Part shown: positions 24,243 to 33,377 of the stretch, in pieces
Position numbering within the stretch: position 1 is the first letter of the stretch
Layout: each line of letters opens with the position of its first letter
NCBI GenBank assembly: GCA_964455395.1
Contig: CAYVWB010000001.1
Coordinates: 62,001-126,000, forward strand
Source of the DNA: CAYVWB01 sp964455395
GTDB taxonomy: Bacteria > Desulfobacterota > Desulfovibrionia > Desulfovibrionales > Desulfovibrionaceae
Length of the DNA: 64,000 nt
Direction of reading: 5' to 3'
The notes under the pieces: generated by a model
What the model was told of the DNA's origin: nothing
Seen by the model: the letters and a program-made list of their open reading frames with translations, nothing else
Databases searched by the model: none
Made by a program: the position numbers and the translations under genes

Positions 24243-25865
24243 TCAGGCAAGCCCGGCAGCGTCCAGGAGCGCGGCCACACGGTGCGCATAGGTATGCTCC
24301 TTCAGGATGAGTTCACGCCAGTCCGCCTGCAAACTCTTGGTATCGTTTGAAGTGTGATGAAGTCGTGCAAGGATCTCCGGGATGGCCTCGGGCGTGCGGT
24401 ACGCGACTGGACGGGTGAGTTCGCTAGGGAAGATGGCCAGCCCGGGCGAATCGTCCGTCACCAGTAGACCGCCTGCGGCCCAGACGTCGAAGTGCCGCTG
24501 GGACAGACCGGCCGGCAGCAGCAGACTGGAGGCCGTCAATACGGCGGCTGCTGCGTTGTAGACGCCGGCCAGGGGACCATAGTAATCCACCGGCGGGCTC
24601 AGTTCGCATGAAAGAGTGTGCATGTATTCACTCCATGACTCGTCCCCGAAAACGCGGGTGGGGCCGTACGCTGTCGCCGCCTCCACCGCCGCGAGCCGTC
24701 GCAGCCGGGAGCATTCTTCCGCGCCGAGACCGGGAGCGCGCGCGTCCCGCCCCGGCCAGAGTGTTTCCAGGCCCAGTCGACGCATCCACCAATGGAAGTC
24801 CGTCGCCTCGCCGCGGCGCATTCGTGTTTGAGCGGCGTCCATGTGCGGCAAGTGGGCCAGCACGCCGCTGAAGAAGCTGTCCCGATTGGGGAAGGCGAGT
24901 CGTCCCACGAAGACCGTCTCCTGCCCGAGGGTCTCCGCCGGCACAGGCAAGCGTGTGGCGCTCGCCTTGGGGTGGAAGACCTGTGGCCAGGTCGCCAGGG
25001 GCAGGTGTAGCGTGCGCGTGGCGCCGTGCCGGGCGAGGGGCTCCAGAAAGGAGGCGTCCGTCACGGCGAGGAGCGCTTCCCGCCAGAAAGGCGCCTGCAA
25101 CCCACTGAGCTGATGGAAGGGGTTGTCCACCAGCCAGACGACCACCTCGCAGCCCGCGCGCCGCAAGAGGTGGAAAGCCTCGCCGTGGGGGTCCAGTCCG
25201 CGGAAGTTGACGGAGAGCATCAACCGCGGCCGCGTTTCGGAGAGTATGCGCGCCACGGCGGCCGGGGACTCGCTGGAAGCGTGGTCGAACGTCAGGGGAG
25301 AAAGCCCGGCGCGGGCCAACGCATCGGCGAGTTCGAGCTGCAACAGATCATGCGAGGAGCCGGGAAGCAGGGCCGCCTGCGCGGCAGGGCGCGGGCCGTG
25401 CGGAGCGTTCTTCGGAGGCGTCAGCCGCGCCATCCGCAAGGCGGCCAGCACAGGTCCCCAGAAAGTGGGAAAGAGCCGCGCCGCGCTCTTGTATATAAGG
25501 ATGGGCGATTCGCGCAGTAGCGCCGCGGACTCGGTGGCGTCCAGGGTCGTCGGCGGCAGGGGGCGCCACCTTGCGGGGATGCGTGCGGACCACGGCGTCG
25601 CCTCCGGTCCGGTTCCGGCGACGTCGCCTTCCATGGCGGCGGCGAAGGCCGGGGCCTCCACATAGCGGACGTCATGCGCGTCGAGTCCCCATTCGGACAG
25701 CAAGAGGGGCAAGCGCTCGGGCTCGGGGCCCAGTCCCAGCACCACCACGGATCGCGAGGGGGCGCCGGGTGCGGGGGGCAACATGGTGAACTGTTCCGGC
25801 GCGGCCAGCAGCGTGCGTTTGCGGCCCAGTTCATCGTGTATGGCGGTGCGGGTGGGGCGTGGCAT
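24243..25865 (-). CDS. CgeB/DUF3880-type glycosyltransferase
   Basis: The 540-residue soluble protein has the layout of CgeB-like glycosyltransferases. A variable N-terminal region is followed by LLQLELADALARAGLSPLTFD, then RPRLMLSVNFRGLDPHGEAFHLLRRAGCEVVVWLVDNPFHQ (a DUF3880-like half) and ETVFVGRLAFPNRDSFF. The C-terminal GT-B half has LTASSLLLPAGLSQRHFDVWAAGGLLVTDDSPGLA, the usual nucleotide-sugar-binding pattern with Glu/Asp, and EIPEILARLHHT. In Desulfovibrionales such proteins are often linked to flagellin or surface glycan modification. That role is an inference; no flagellar gene is in view. Divergent from rlmE. Confidence 0.78.
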   Translation of the reverse strand: MPRPTRTAIHDELGRKRTLLAAPEQFTMLPPAPGAPSRSVVVLGLGPEPERLPLLLSEWGLDAHDVRYVEAPAFAAAMEGDVAGTGPEATPWSARIPARWRPLPPTTLDATESAALLRESPILIYKSAARLFPTFWGPVLAALRMARLTPPKNAPHGPRPAAQAALLPGSSHDLLQLELADALARAGLSPLTFDHASSESPAAVARILSETRPRLMLSVNFRGLDPHGEAFHLLRRAGCEVVVWLVDNPFHQLSGLQAPFWREALLAVTDASFLEPLARHGATRTLHLPLATWPQVFHPKASATRLPVPAETLGQETVFVGRLAFPNRDSFFSGVLAHLPHMDAAQTRMRRGEATDFHWWMRRLGLETLWPGRDARAPGLGAEECSRLRRLAAVEAATAYGPTRVFGDESWSEYMHTLSCELSPPVDYYGPLAGVYNAAAAVLTASSLLLPAGLSQRHFDVWAAGGLLVTDDSPGLAIFPSELTRPVAYRTPEAIPEILARLHHTSNDTKSLQADWRELILKEHTYAHRVAALLDAAGLA

Positions 25866-25950
25866 TGGGCGTGGGGGAGGAAAGGGGCCGCGGCGCGCCG
25901 CTGTTCAGGGCTGGCGAACCGTTCGCGGATAAGGTACAAGAGCCCGGCTC

Positions 25951-26583
25951 ATGAAGAAATACCGCGATCACTACTTCAAGAAAGCCAAACGCGAGCAGTT
26001 TCCGGCGCGGTCCGTCTACAAGCTCAAGGAGATGGACAAACGCTTCGCCCTGCTGGCGCCGGGTCAGCGGGTGCTGGATCTGGGCGCCGCTCCGGGCTCA
26101 TGGACACTCTACGCCGCCAACGCCGTGGGAGGCAAGGGCCGTGTGGTGGGGGTGGATCTGCAAACCACCGAAACGGCGTTTCCAGCGCAGGTGAACTTCC
26201 TGCAGGATGACGTCTTCGCGCCGGGACCGGAGCTCACGGCGCTGCTGGAGTCCCTTTCGCCCTTCGATGTCGTGCTGAGCGACATGGCGCCCAAGACCAC
26301 CGGCGTGAAGTTCGCGGACCAGGCCCGCTCCGAGGAGCTCTGCCGCCAAGCCTTGACCCTGGCTGAGACGACCTTGCGTCACGGCGGGCGTTTCGTGGTG
26401 AAGATCTTCATGGGGCCGGAGGCGGACGCCTTCCGCAAGACCATGCAGGCGCGCTTCCGCAGCGTGAAGACCTTCAAGCCGCAGAGCTCGCGCAGCGAGA
26501 GCAAAGAGATATTTTTCGTTGGCCTTGACTTCAAGGGTCAAGCCGGGAGTCAACAGCAAGCGCCCGATGAGGACGCGTCATGA
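25951..26583 (+). CDS. rlmE: 23S rRNA 2'-O-methyltransferase RlmE (FtsJ/RrmJ)
   Basis: RlmE methylates the 2'-hydroxyl of U2552 in 23S rRNA (E. coli numbering). The 210-residue protein starts MKKYRDHYFKKAKRE with SVYKLKEMDKRFAL. SAM motif I is VLDLGAAPGSWT at about 45-56, and the catalytic-tetrad surroundings are LSDMAPKTTG, FVVKIFMGP and SSRSESKEIFFVG. These four segments are diagnostic of FtsJ. It lies 12 bases before yebC, so the two may be co-transcribed. ATG 25951 is the first in-frame start and fits the family length. Confidence 0.95.
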   Translation: MKKYRDHYFKKAKREQFPARSVYKLKEMDKRFALLAPGQRVLDLGAAPGSWTLYAANAVGGKGRVVGVDLQTTETAFPAQVNFLQDDVFAPGPELTALLESLSPFDVVLSDMAPKTTGVKFADQARSEELCRQALTLAETTLRHGGRFVVKIFMGPEADAFRKTMQARFRSVKTFKPQSSRSESKEIFFVGLDFKGQAGSQQQAPDEDAS

Positions 26584-26595
26584 AGGAGCATTTCG

Positions 26596-27342
26596 ATGGC
26601 AGGACACAGTAAATGGCATAATATCATGCACCGCAAGGGCCGCCAGGACGCCAAGAAAGGCAAGCTGTTCACCAAGGCGGCCAAGGAAATCATCATTGCG
26701 GCGCGCGCCGGCGGCGGCGATCCGGACATGAACGCCCGTCTGCGCCAAGCCATTCTTGCAGCCAAACAGGTGAACCTCCCCAAAGACAAAATCGAGAACG
26801 CCATCAAGAAAGGCACCGGCGAACTGGAAGGGGAAACCTACGAGGAAGTCAACTACGAAGGCTACGCCCCCGGCGGTGTGGCCATGCTCATCGAGTGCGC
26901 CACGGACAACCGCAACCGCACAGTCTCCGAGGTGCGCCACGCTCTCACCAAGATGGGCGGCTCCATGGGCGAGTCCGGCAGCGTGGGCTGGATGTTCGAC
27001 CGCAAAGGCGTCTTTGTCTTCCCCAAGACCGTGGAAGAGGAAACCCTCATGGAAGTGGGCCTGGAAGCCGGCGCCGAGGACGTGGTGGATGACGGCGACG
27101 CCTGGTCCGTGCAATGCCCGCCCGAAGCCTTCGACGCCCTCTCGACAGCCTTCGAAACTGCCGGCGTGACCCCGGAAAGCGCCGAGGTGACCATGGTCCC
27201 CCAGAACAACATCGAAGTGGACGAGGAGACCGGTCGCAAGATCCTCAAGCTTCTGGGCATGCTGGACGACCTGGACGACGTGCAGAACGTTCACGCCAAT
27301 GTGGATTTTCCGGAATCCCTCATGGCGGAAATGGAAGGCTGA
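26596..27342 (+). CDS. yebC: YebC/PmpR family regulator (TACO1-like)
   Basis: A 248-residue member of the YebC/TACO1 family, starting MAGHSKWHNIMHRKGRQDAKKG. Further marks are VNLPKDKIENAIKKG, YEEVNYEGYAPGGVA and DNRNRTVSEVRHALTKMGGSMGESGSV. Homologues act as transcription factors or help ribosomes translate proline-rich stretches. A typical ribosome-binding site (AAGGAG) precedes ATG 26596. Next to ruvC, as in many bacteria. The GTG start of ruvC lies only seven bases after its stop. Confidence 0.95.
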   Translation: MAGHSKWHNIMHRKGRQDAKKGKLFTKAAKEIIIAARAGGGDPDMNARLRQAILAAKQVNLPKDKIENAIKKGTGELEGETYEEVNYEGYAPGGVAMLIECATDNRNRTVSEVRHALTKMGGSMGESGSVGWMFDRKGVFVFPKTVEEETLMEVGLEAGAEDVVDDGDAWSVQCPPEAFDALSTAFETAGVTPESAEVTMVPQNNIEVDEETGRKILKLLGMLDDLDDVQNVHANVDFPESLMAEMEG

Positions 27343-27349
27343 GGACGCT

Positions 27350-27880
27350 GTGGCTTCGCGTGCGGAAGGGGTCGTCGTGCTGGGGGTGGACCCGGGCACG
27401 CGCTGCACGGGCTACGGCGTGGTGCAGGAACGCTCCGGCTGCGTCACCTTGGTGGCGGCGGGGGCGCTGCGTCCCCCGGCCAAAGCGCCCATGGATCAAC
27501 GCCTGGGCGCGCTGTTCGCCGGCCTGGACGAAGTGCTCGCCTTGCACAGCCCGCATGAAGCCGCGCTGGAGGAGGCCTTCACCCACAAGAACGCCGCCTC
27601 CGCCCTGAAGCTGGGGCAAGCCCGCGGCGCCATCATGGCGGCGTGCGCGGTGCGCGGCGTTCCGGTGACGGGATACCAGCCCACCCTGGTGAAACAGGCT
27701 GTGGTGGGCACGGGCCGCGCGGAAAAGGAACAGGTGGCGTTCATGGTGCGACAGACTCTCGGCGCGCTGAAAGCGACGTGGCCTTTGGATGTGACCGACG
27801 CCTTGGCCGTGGCCTTGTGCCACCTCAATGCGCGGCGACTGGCGCGGCTGGTGGACGCCGCTTCTGGCGGTCGTCGCTGA
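27350..27880 (+). CDS. ruvC: Holliday junction resolvase RuvC
   Basis: GTG 27350 gives a 176-residue protein of the usual length. The four catalytic acidic residues of RuvC are recognisable: Asp14 in LGVDPGTRCTGYG, Glu74 in ALEEAFTHKN, and Asp147 and Asp150 in LDVTDALAVALCH. RuvC is a dimeric endonuclease that cuts Holliday junctions symmetrically after RuvAB branch migration. It is followed about 40 bases later by ruvA. A longer frame opens at 27299 inside yebC but has no ribosome-binding site. Confidence 0.94.
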   Translation: MASRAEGVVVLGVDPGTRCTGYGVVQERSGCVTLVAAGALRPPAKAPMDQRLGALFAGLDEVLALHSPHEAALEEAFTHKNAASALKLGQARGAIMAACAVRGVPVTGYQPTLVKQAVVGTGRAEKEQVAFMVRQTLGALKATWPLDVTDALAVALCHLNARRLARLVDAASGGRR

Positions 27881-27920
27881 TGCGGACGCCTCGCTGTGTC
27901 TCAACCATGCGGAACACCGT

Positions 27921-28559
27921 ATGATCGCCTATCTCGAAGGCCGCGTGCTCACACGCCGGGAACGTTCTTTCATCCTCGTCACCGAAGGGGGTGTGGGCTA
28001 CGAGCTCGCCGCCGCCGCGCCGTTCCTCGTCAGTTTGCCGGCAGCGGGGGAGTTCCTCGCTGTCTACGTGCAGACCATCGTGCGCGAAGACGCCATGGAG
28101 CTCTACGGCTTCGAGAGCTTGGAGACGCGCAACCTCTTCGCTTTGCTCATTTCCATCTCCAAGCTGGGCCCCAAGACGGCGCTGGCCATTCTTTCCACGT
28201 TCGACACGGCGGAGCTCACGCGCATCGTGGCGGAGGAAGACGTGACCACGCTGACCCGCGTGCCCGGCATCGGCAAGAAGAGCGCGCAGCATATCGCGCT
28301 GGAGCTGCGCTACAAGCTCAAGGACGTGGCCCCCGCCGCCGTGGCGAGCCAGCCAGGAGGACGCGACGCCGCCCCGCCCGCCGCCTCCGCCGCCTTGGAC
28401 GCGCTGGCGGGGTTGACCAATCTGGGCTACGATGAACGTGAAGCGCGCGCCGCCGTGGACGCCGTGCTCGCCGAGGAGCCGGACTTGGCAGGGGACAAAG
28501 ACGTGGCCGGCATCCTGCGCGCTGCGCTGAAACATCTGGCCAAAGGACGCGCTTCATGA
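27921..28559 (+). CDS. ruvA: Holliday junction DNA helicase subunit RuvA
   Basis: From ATG 27921 (MIAYLEGRVLTRRERSF) the product has 212 residues, close to family length. The OB-fold with VGYELAAAAP and VYVQTIVREDAMELYGF is followed by two helix-hairpin-helix motifs, SKLGPKTALAIL and VPGIGKKSAQHIALEL. An Ala/Pro linker leads to the C-terminal RuvB-binding three-helix domain (ALAGLTNLGYDEREARAAVDAV). RuvA tetramers bind the junction and recruit RuvB. The ATGA overlap with ruvB couples the two. Confidence 0.95.
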   Translation: MIAYLEGRVLTRRERSFILVTEGGVGYELAAAAPFLVSLPAAGEFLAVYVQTIVREDAMELYGFESLETRNLFALLISISKLGPKTALAILSTFDTAELTRIVAEEDVTTLTRVPGIGKKSAQHIALELRYKLKDVAPAAVASQPGGRDAAPPAASAALDALAGLTNLGYDEREARAAVDAVLAEEPDLAGDKDVAGILRAALKHLAKGRAS

Positions 28560-29527
28560 GCCTGGACGACGTCTGCTTCCCCGGGGGCGAAGAGTCCATC
28601 CGGCCCCAGCGCCTGGACGAATTCATCGGCCAGGACGACATGCGCGCCAACCTCGGCGTCTACCTGCAAGCAGCCAAAGCGCGACGCCAAGCCATGGACC
28701 ATGCGCTGTTCTACGGCAATCCCGGCCTCGGCAAGACAACCCTGGCGCAGATCATGGCCAGCGAGCTGGGCGTGAACATGGTGCCCACCTCCGGCCCCGT
28801 GCTCGAACGCGGCGGCGACCTTGCAGCCATCCTCACCAACCTGGGCGCCCGCGACATCCTCTTCATCGACGAGATCCATCGCATGCCGCCTGCTGTGGAG
28901 GAGATTCTCTACCCGGCCATGGAAGACTTCAAGCTGGATCTCGTCATCGGCGCAGGACCGGCGGCGCGCACCGTCAAGATCGACCTGGAGCCCTTCACCC
29001 TGGTGGGCGCGACAACCCGGCTGGGCTTGCTCACATCCCCGTTGCGCGATCGCTTCGGCGTCATCCTCCGGCTGGAGTTCTACTCCCCGGAGGAGCTGGC
29101 GCGCATCGTCACACGGGCTGCCGGCATCGTGGGCGTGAACCTCAGCGAAGATGGCGCCCTGGAGATTGGTCGACGCGCGCGAGGCACCCCGCGCATCGCC
29201 AACCGGTTGCTGCGACGCGTGGGCGATTTCGCCCATGTGCGCCAAACACCCGTGGTGGACGCCGAAGCCGCTGCTGCAGCCCTGGGCCGCATGGAGGTGG
29301 ACGAACACGGCCTCGATCCCATGGATCGCAAGATACTGGAAGTCATCATCCGCAATTACGAGGGCGGCCCGGTTGGCGTGAAGACGCTTGCCGTGGCGTG
29401 TTCCGAGGAAGTCCGCACCATCGAGGAAATCTATGAGCCGTTCCTCATTCAATGCGGCTTCATCAAACGCACTCCACGCGGCCGCGTGGCCACGGCGCGC
29501 GCCTACAAGCACCTCAACATCCTGTAA
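28556..29527 (+). CDS. ruvB: Holliday junction DNA helicase motor RuvB
   Basis: A 323-residue AAA+ ATPase of standard RuvB length. Walker A GNPGLGKTT is at residues 54-62 and Walker B is DILFIDEIHR. Also present are TLVGATTRLGLLTSPLRDRFGV with the arginine finger, and the winged-helix end MDRKILEVIIRNYEGGPVGVKTLAVA and GFIKRTPRGRVAT. RuvB hexamers pump DNA through the junction. The start overlaps ruvA by ATGA. The order yebC-ruvC-ruvA-ruvB is complete and intact here. Confidence 0.97.
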   Translation: MSLDDVCFPGGEESIRPQRLDEFIGQDDMRANLGVYLQAAKARRQAMDHALFYGNPGLGKTTLAQIMASELGVNMVPTSGPVLERGGDLAAILTNLGARDILFIDEIHRMPPAVEEILYPAMEDFKLDLVIGAGPAARTVKIDLEPFTLVGATTRLGLLTSPLRDRFGVILRLEFYSPEELARIVTRAAGIVGVNLSEDGALEIGRRARGTPRIANRLLRRVGDFAHVRQTPVVDAEAAAAALGRMEVDEHGLDPMDRKILEVIIRNYEGGPVGVKTLAVACSEEVRTIEEIYEPFLIQCGFIKRTPRGRVATARAYKHLNIL

Positions 29528-29599
29528 ATTCGTTCGTCCGCCCACCATCACACCCCAGAGCGGAGCGAACAACGCCCCGCCAAACCGCAGGAGCGCGCC

Positions 29600-30361
29600 A
29601 TGACCGACAAGGCCGCCGCCCACACGCCGCAAGGCCGGGCCGTCACCAGCCGGGTGGAGCTGCTGGCGCACACGCCGGACGCTCTCTCCCTCATCTACGC
29701 CGCGTTTCGACAGTGCTATCATCGGGGGTTTGTCGGTGACATGCAGCCCCGCTTGCGCGACGGCGAGATCCCTCCTGAGAAGCAGGCGGAATTCGTGGCG
29801 CGCATCATGGAGTCCGGCCACACCAGCCCCGTGGAACACGTGAGTTTCACCTTCGCCGTGGAAGGCGTCTCCCGCGCATGCACCCACCAGATCGTGCGCC
29901 ACCGCCTCGCGTCCTACTCCCAACAGAGCCAACGCTACGTGGACGCCACCGCCTGCGACTACATCCTGCCGCCGCAGATAGCGCGCATCCCGGAAGCCAA
30001 AGCCCGCTTCGAAGCCTTCATGGCAGAGGTGGCCAACGCCTACGGCGATCTGCAAACCATTCTGGAAGCACACGGCCGCGAAGGCTCGCAAGCCAACGAA
30101 GACGCGCGTTTCGTGCTGCCGCAAGCAGCGGAGTCGAAGCTGGTGCTGACCATGAACTGCCGCTCCTTGCTGCATTTCTTCGAACTGCGCAGCTGCGCGC
30201 GCGCCCAATGGGAGATTCGCAATGTGGCGAACCAAATGCTCGCGCTGTGCCGGGAATCTTTGCCCGTCATCTTTCAGACAGCTGGCGCGCGGTGCGAACG
30301 GCTGGGCTACTGCCCGGAAGGAGAGCGCTTCAGCTGCGGGAAGTATCCGACAAAAGTCTAG
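29600..30361 (+). CDS. thyX: Flavin-dependent thymidylate synthase ThyX
   Basis: ThyX makes dTMP from dUMP with FAD, NADPH and methylene-tetrahydrofolate. The diagnostic RHR-X7-S motif is RHRLASYSQQS at residues 100-110, followed by QRYVD. Further family features are SPVEHVSFTFAVEGVSRAC before it and CRSLLHFFELRSCARAQWEIR with the dUMP-binding Arg after it. The 253-residue length is typical. GCAGGAG precedes ATG 29600. It sits 72 bases after ruvB and is followed by a strong terminator, so it may end the ruv transcript. No thyA is visible in the window. Confidence 0.95.
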   Translation: MTDKAAAHTPQGRAVTSRVELLAHTPDALSLIYAAFRQCYHRGFVGDMQPRLRDGEIPPEKQAEFVARIMESGHTSPVEHVSFTFAVEGVSRACTHQIVRHRLASYSQQSQRYVDATACDYILPPQIARIPEAKARFEAFMAEVANAYGDLQTILEAHGREGSQANEDARFVLPQAAESKLVLTMNCRSLLHFFELRSCARAQWEIRNVANQMLALCRESLPVIFQTAGARCERLGYCPEGERFSCGKYPTKV

Positions 30362-30388
30362 ACTTTTTTGAGAGACTCTGTGTACAAG

Positions 30389-30421
30389 ACGTCCTCCGGC
30401 GCGCGCTGGGGGACGTTTTTT
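30389..30421 (+). terminator. Rho-independent terminator after thyX
   Basis: ACGTCCTCC at 30389-30397 pairs with GGGGGACGT at 30408-30416 (one G-T wobble) around a GC-rich ten-base loop, immediately followed by a run of T. It lies about 30 bases after the thyX stop. Confidence 0.85.
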
Positions 30422-30834
30422 CATGGGTGAAGCCGCACAGTGTCTACGCACGCGACGCATCGGTACAAATTGGGGAGTGGGCGTGCGGTGTTTTTTTCTT
30501 GACGGGCGGATCCGAACACTTGGCTTGAACGGTGAGATGGTGTTCGTTCGGCGAAGCTAAATCTTCAGTTTCAGCCTGTAATTCGTAGCAAGCACAAACA
30601 TGCACTGTGGAAAACTTTTTCAACAACTGTGGAAATAGCTGTGGTCAAATTATGAAAACCCTTGAGGGTGAACATTTCGTAATGGGCGGCCTCCTTGTTC
30701 GACTCAGATAAATAAAAATAAATTCCAAATGGTTGCGTCAATTAGCGGATTGGGAAAACTGCGCTGTTCACTCTCCCCTTTTGTGGCGAAACCGTCCTTG
30801 CTGGCAGCCGATCAAGGCGGTAATACCTTGCGCC
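30422..30834. promoter_or_regulatory. AT-rich leader of dnaA with possible DnaA boxes
   Basis: This gene-free stretch is clearly poorer in GC than its surroundings. On the plus strand TGTGGAAAA at 30606-30614 matches the reverse complement of the DnaA-box consensus TTWTNCACA. TGTGGAAAT at 30628-30636 differs at one position, and a third TGTGG word starts at 30640. The palindrome ACCCTTGAGGGT lies at 30658-30669, and an A/T run (AGATAAATAAAAATAAATTC) follows near 30706-30725. This may be a DnaA-autoregulated promoter or an origin-like region. Box number and spacing are modest, so oriC is not established. Confidence 0.45.
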
Positions 30835-32217
30835 ATGCAACACGTCTGGCGCGAAATTTCTGATATTCTCCAGAATTCGATCAACCCCGGTCTTTTCACG
30901 GTCTGGATCAAGCCCCTGGAAGCCACCGTCACCAGCGAAGGACTCACCCTCGCGGCGCCGAACGACTTCGTCGCTGTCTGGGTGCGGGACCGCCTGCTGG
31001 AGTCGATCCAGGAAGCCGCTGCTGCGGTGCTGGGCGAGACGCCGAAGATCGACATCGTCGTGGCGCAAGGCGGGACCACGCCGGTGGCTGCGCCCCAGCC
31101 CACAGGACGTCCCCTGCGCGCGCGGCAGGCGCCGCTGCCACTGGAGGCCCCCCAGCCGGGGAGCCCAGGGTACCGCTGGAAGTTCACGTTTGCGGACTTC
31201 GTGGTGGGGCCTTCCAACGAGCTCGCATACGCCGCCGCCAAAGGGCTCTGCGAAGAGACCATGGCTGCCGACCAGCTCTTCCTGAGCTCCACGCCCGGTC
31301 TCGGCAAGACGCATCTGCTGCAAGCCGTGGGGCAAACCCTGGCTGAACGCAGCAACAAGGAAAACGTCTGCGTGGAGTACATGACCGGCGAGGAGTTCGC
31401 GCGGCGGTGGCTCACGGCCTTGCGCGGCAACCAGCTGGAGCGCTTCAAGGCCCGGTATCGCGACGCCGTGGACATCCTGCTCCTGGAGGACGTGCACTTC
31501 TTCCAGGGCAAGCAGAAGTTCCAGGATGAATTGCTGGCTACCGTGAACGCCCTGCAAGATCGCGGGGCCAAAGTCGTCTTCTCCAGTTCCTTCCTGCCGC
31601 GGGAGTTGCGCGACGTGGATGTCCAGCTCGCGTCACGCTTCTGCTCCGGATTCCTCGCGCTCATCGAAAAGCCGGACTTCTTCACCCGCGTACGCATCCT
31701 CAAGCAGAAGGCCGCCACCTTCCAGGTGAACCTGCCCGACGACGTGGCCGAGATGCTGGCGGACCGCCTGGTGAGCGACGTCCGACAGCTGGAGAGCTGT
31801 CTGCAGAACCTCGTGCTCAAGGCCAAGCTCCTCAACAAGCACATCACCATGGATCTGGCCAGCCAAGTGCTCGGGGCCTTCAGCGTGCACGCCGCGTCCC
31901 TCAACATGGAGGGCATCATCGAGTTCATCTGCGCCAGCTACGACATCTCCGCCTGCGAGCTCAATTCCCGCAGCAGGCAACGCCGCATCGTGCAGGCGCG
32001 CAACACCGCCTTCTTCCTGGCGCGCAAGCATACCGAGCTCTCCCTGAAGGAGATCGGCGACCGCTTCAACCGTCGGCACTCCACGGTGCTCAAAGGCATC
32101 GCCAACGTCGAACGCGAGATGGAACTGGAGACGCCCCTGGGCCGCCAACTCCGCAACACCGTGAACCTGGCGACCCGGCTCGGCGCACACGTCCGGTCAC
32201 CCAACCAGACGGACTGA
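30835..32217 (+). CDS. dnaA: Chromosomal replication initiator DnaA
   Basis: ATG 30835 (MQHVWREISDILQNSINP) gives 460 residues with the four DnaA domains. These are an N-terminal KH-like domain, a Pro-rich linker (about 80-112) and an AAA+ domain with Walker A STPGLGKT at 152-159 and a Walker B LLLEDVHFF, in which the usual Asp-Asp is Glu-Asp. The C-terminal DNA-binding domain has RRQRRIVQARNTAFFLARKHTELSLKEIGDRFNRRHSTVLKGI, the DnaA signature. No dnaN or gyrB follows; the next gene is convergent. From memory, Desulfovibrio vulgaris has two dnaA genes, one near ruvB, and this could be the second. Possible DnaA boxes lie upstream. Confidence 0.92.
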   Translation: MQHVWREISDILQNSINPGLFTVWIKPLEATVTSEGLTLAAPNDFVAVWVRDRLLESIQEAAAAVLGETPKIDIVVAQGGTTPVAAPQPTGRPLRARQAPLPLEAPQPGSPGYRWKFTFADFVVGPSNELAYAAAKGLCEETMAADQLFLSSTPGLGKTHLLQAVGQTLAERSNKENVCVEYMTGEEFARRWLTALRGNQLERFKARYRDAVDILLLEDVHFFQGKQKFQDELLATVNALQDRGAKVVFSSSFLPRELRDVDVQLASRFCSGFLALIEKPDFFTRVRILKQKAATFQVNLPDDVAEMLADRLVSDVRQLESCLQNLVLKAKLLNKHITMDLASQVLGAFSVHAASLNMEGIIEFICASYDISACELNSRSRQRRIVQARNTAFFLARKHTELSLKEIGDRFNRRHSTVLKGIANVEREMELETPLGRQLRNTVNLATRLGAHVRSPNQTD

Positions 32218-32427
32218 ACCCTCACGCATCGCCCGCCAGCGTCTCGCCCGCCACGCCGCCAACAGAGCGCTTTCCTGCGGGGGCATGCGGATACCGTGAC
32301 CGATCGCCGGCCGCGTCCACCACGTCGGGAAGTCGTGGAACCGTCGTGCATCCGGAAGCGTGAATCGGGAAGGGCGGGGCGACGGCGTCTTCCTTCATGA
32401 CGCCAGGAGGGCGCGCGGCAGGTTCCC

Positions 32428-33285
32428 CTAAAGGGCCGTGAGCTCCATGGCGCCCCAGGCGCCCATGCGGTCGTCACACTGCGCGAAGACGCCCTCCACG
32501 CCGGAGCCTGCCAACGATTGCGCACGCTCCAGCACACGCTCCACGTCCGTGGCGGCGCCCAGCAGATTGCAGAGGGCGGTGGCCGCGGCGTCCGCCGTGA
32601 CGGCGCAACGAGCGCGCACCACCACAAGATCCCCACGACCAAGGCTCAGGGAGTGCCCGAACCTGCCTGACGACGCACACAGCGAGAGCGGGAATGCCGT
32701 CGACGGCAGGCGTACGCCCACCCGCGCCGACCCCGTGGGCGCTGCGAGCAGGCCCACCACTCGGTCACGTGCGGAAAGCATGAAGAGATCGCCGCCGTTC
32801 TCCACCAGGACCTCGGCGGGGCGCCATGGCGTTCCATCCTGCAGGCGGGGGGCCAGCTCCTCCAGCCGCCTCAGGTGTGATGGCGGCGCGTCCGGGAAAG
32901 TGTCCTGCAGACGCCCGGCCAAGGCGCGAGCCGTCCATTCCGCCACGCCCCCCGCCACGGCGGCCATGGGCCCCACCTCGGCGACTCTGGCGGCGTGCGC
33001 CATGGCGCGCAGCAGAGGGTGCGCCCGCGGCGCCGCGGTCACCGGAACGAGACTTTCGCCGAACGCGGGATGCGCCAGCATGTACGCCTGCAGATGACCC
33101 CGACAGTGGCGCACGGCTTCCGCAGCGACGGCGGCGATGGCGGCGACGCCATACGGCGCACAGGAAGCCGGGGGCTGCGTGGTCACCAGGCGGAGGTCCG
33201 TCTCTCCGATGACGACCTGGAACGCGATCTCCCCGGCGCGCGGCGTGGTTTGCGACCGATACCGCCGTGACGTGAAGGCGTTCAT
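32428..33285 (-). CDS. UPF0280 family protein
   Basis: From ATG 33285 (MNAFTSRRYRSQTT) the product has 285 residues. Family marks are FQVVIGETDLRLVT, MAAVAGGVAEWTARAL, ENGGDLFML and SSGRFGHSLSLGRGDLVVV. These place it in UPF0280, distantly related to the FAD-attaching ApbE fold. The biochemical role of the family is unsettled. The frame is open upstream to 33522, but no ribosome-binding site supports those starts. The gene is 92 bases downstream of the small secreted-protein gene on the same strand. Confidence 0.85.
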   Translation of the reverse strand: MNAFTSRRYRSQTTPRAGEIAFQVVIGETDLRLVTTQPPASCAPYGVAAIAAVAAEAVRHCRGHLQAYMLAHPAFGESLVPVTAAPRAHPLLRAMAHAARVAEVGPMAAVAGGVAEWTARALAGRLQDTFPDAPPSHLRRLEELAPRLQDGTPWRPAEVLVENGGDLFMLSARDRVVGLLAAPTGSARVGVRLPSTAFPLSLCASSGRFGHSLSLGRGDLVVVRARCAVTADAAATALCNLLGAATDVERVLERAQSLAGSGVEGVFAQCDDRMGAWGAMELTAL

Positions 33286-33377
33286 GCGCCACGGCCGGAC
33301 GGCGTGGGGATGGGGAGAGACTTGTCTGGAAGGCGTGACCATCTGCGCGGGGAAGGCGATATCGTGGCGGGACTCGC

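Noticed and set aside
30422..30834. Confirmed oriC
   Set aside because: Only one full-consensus DnaA box plus near matches, no dnaN downstream, and no way to judge skew here. Kept as a possibility only.
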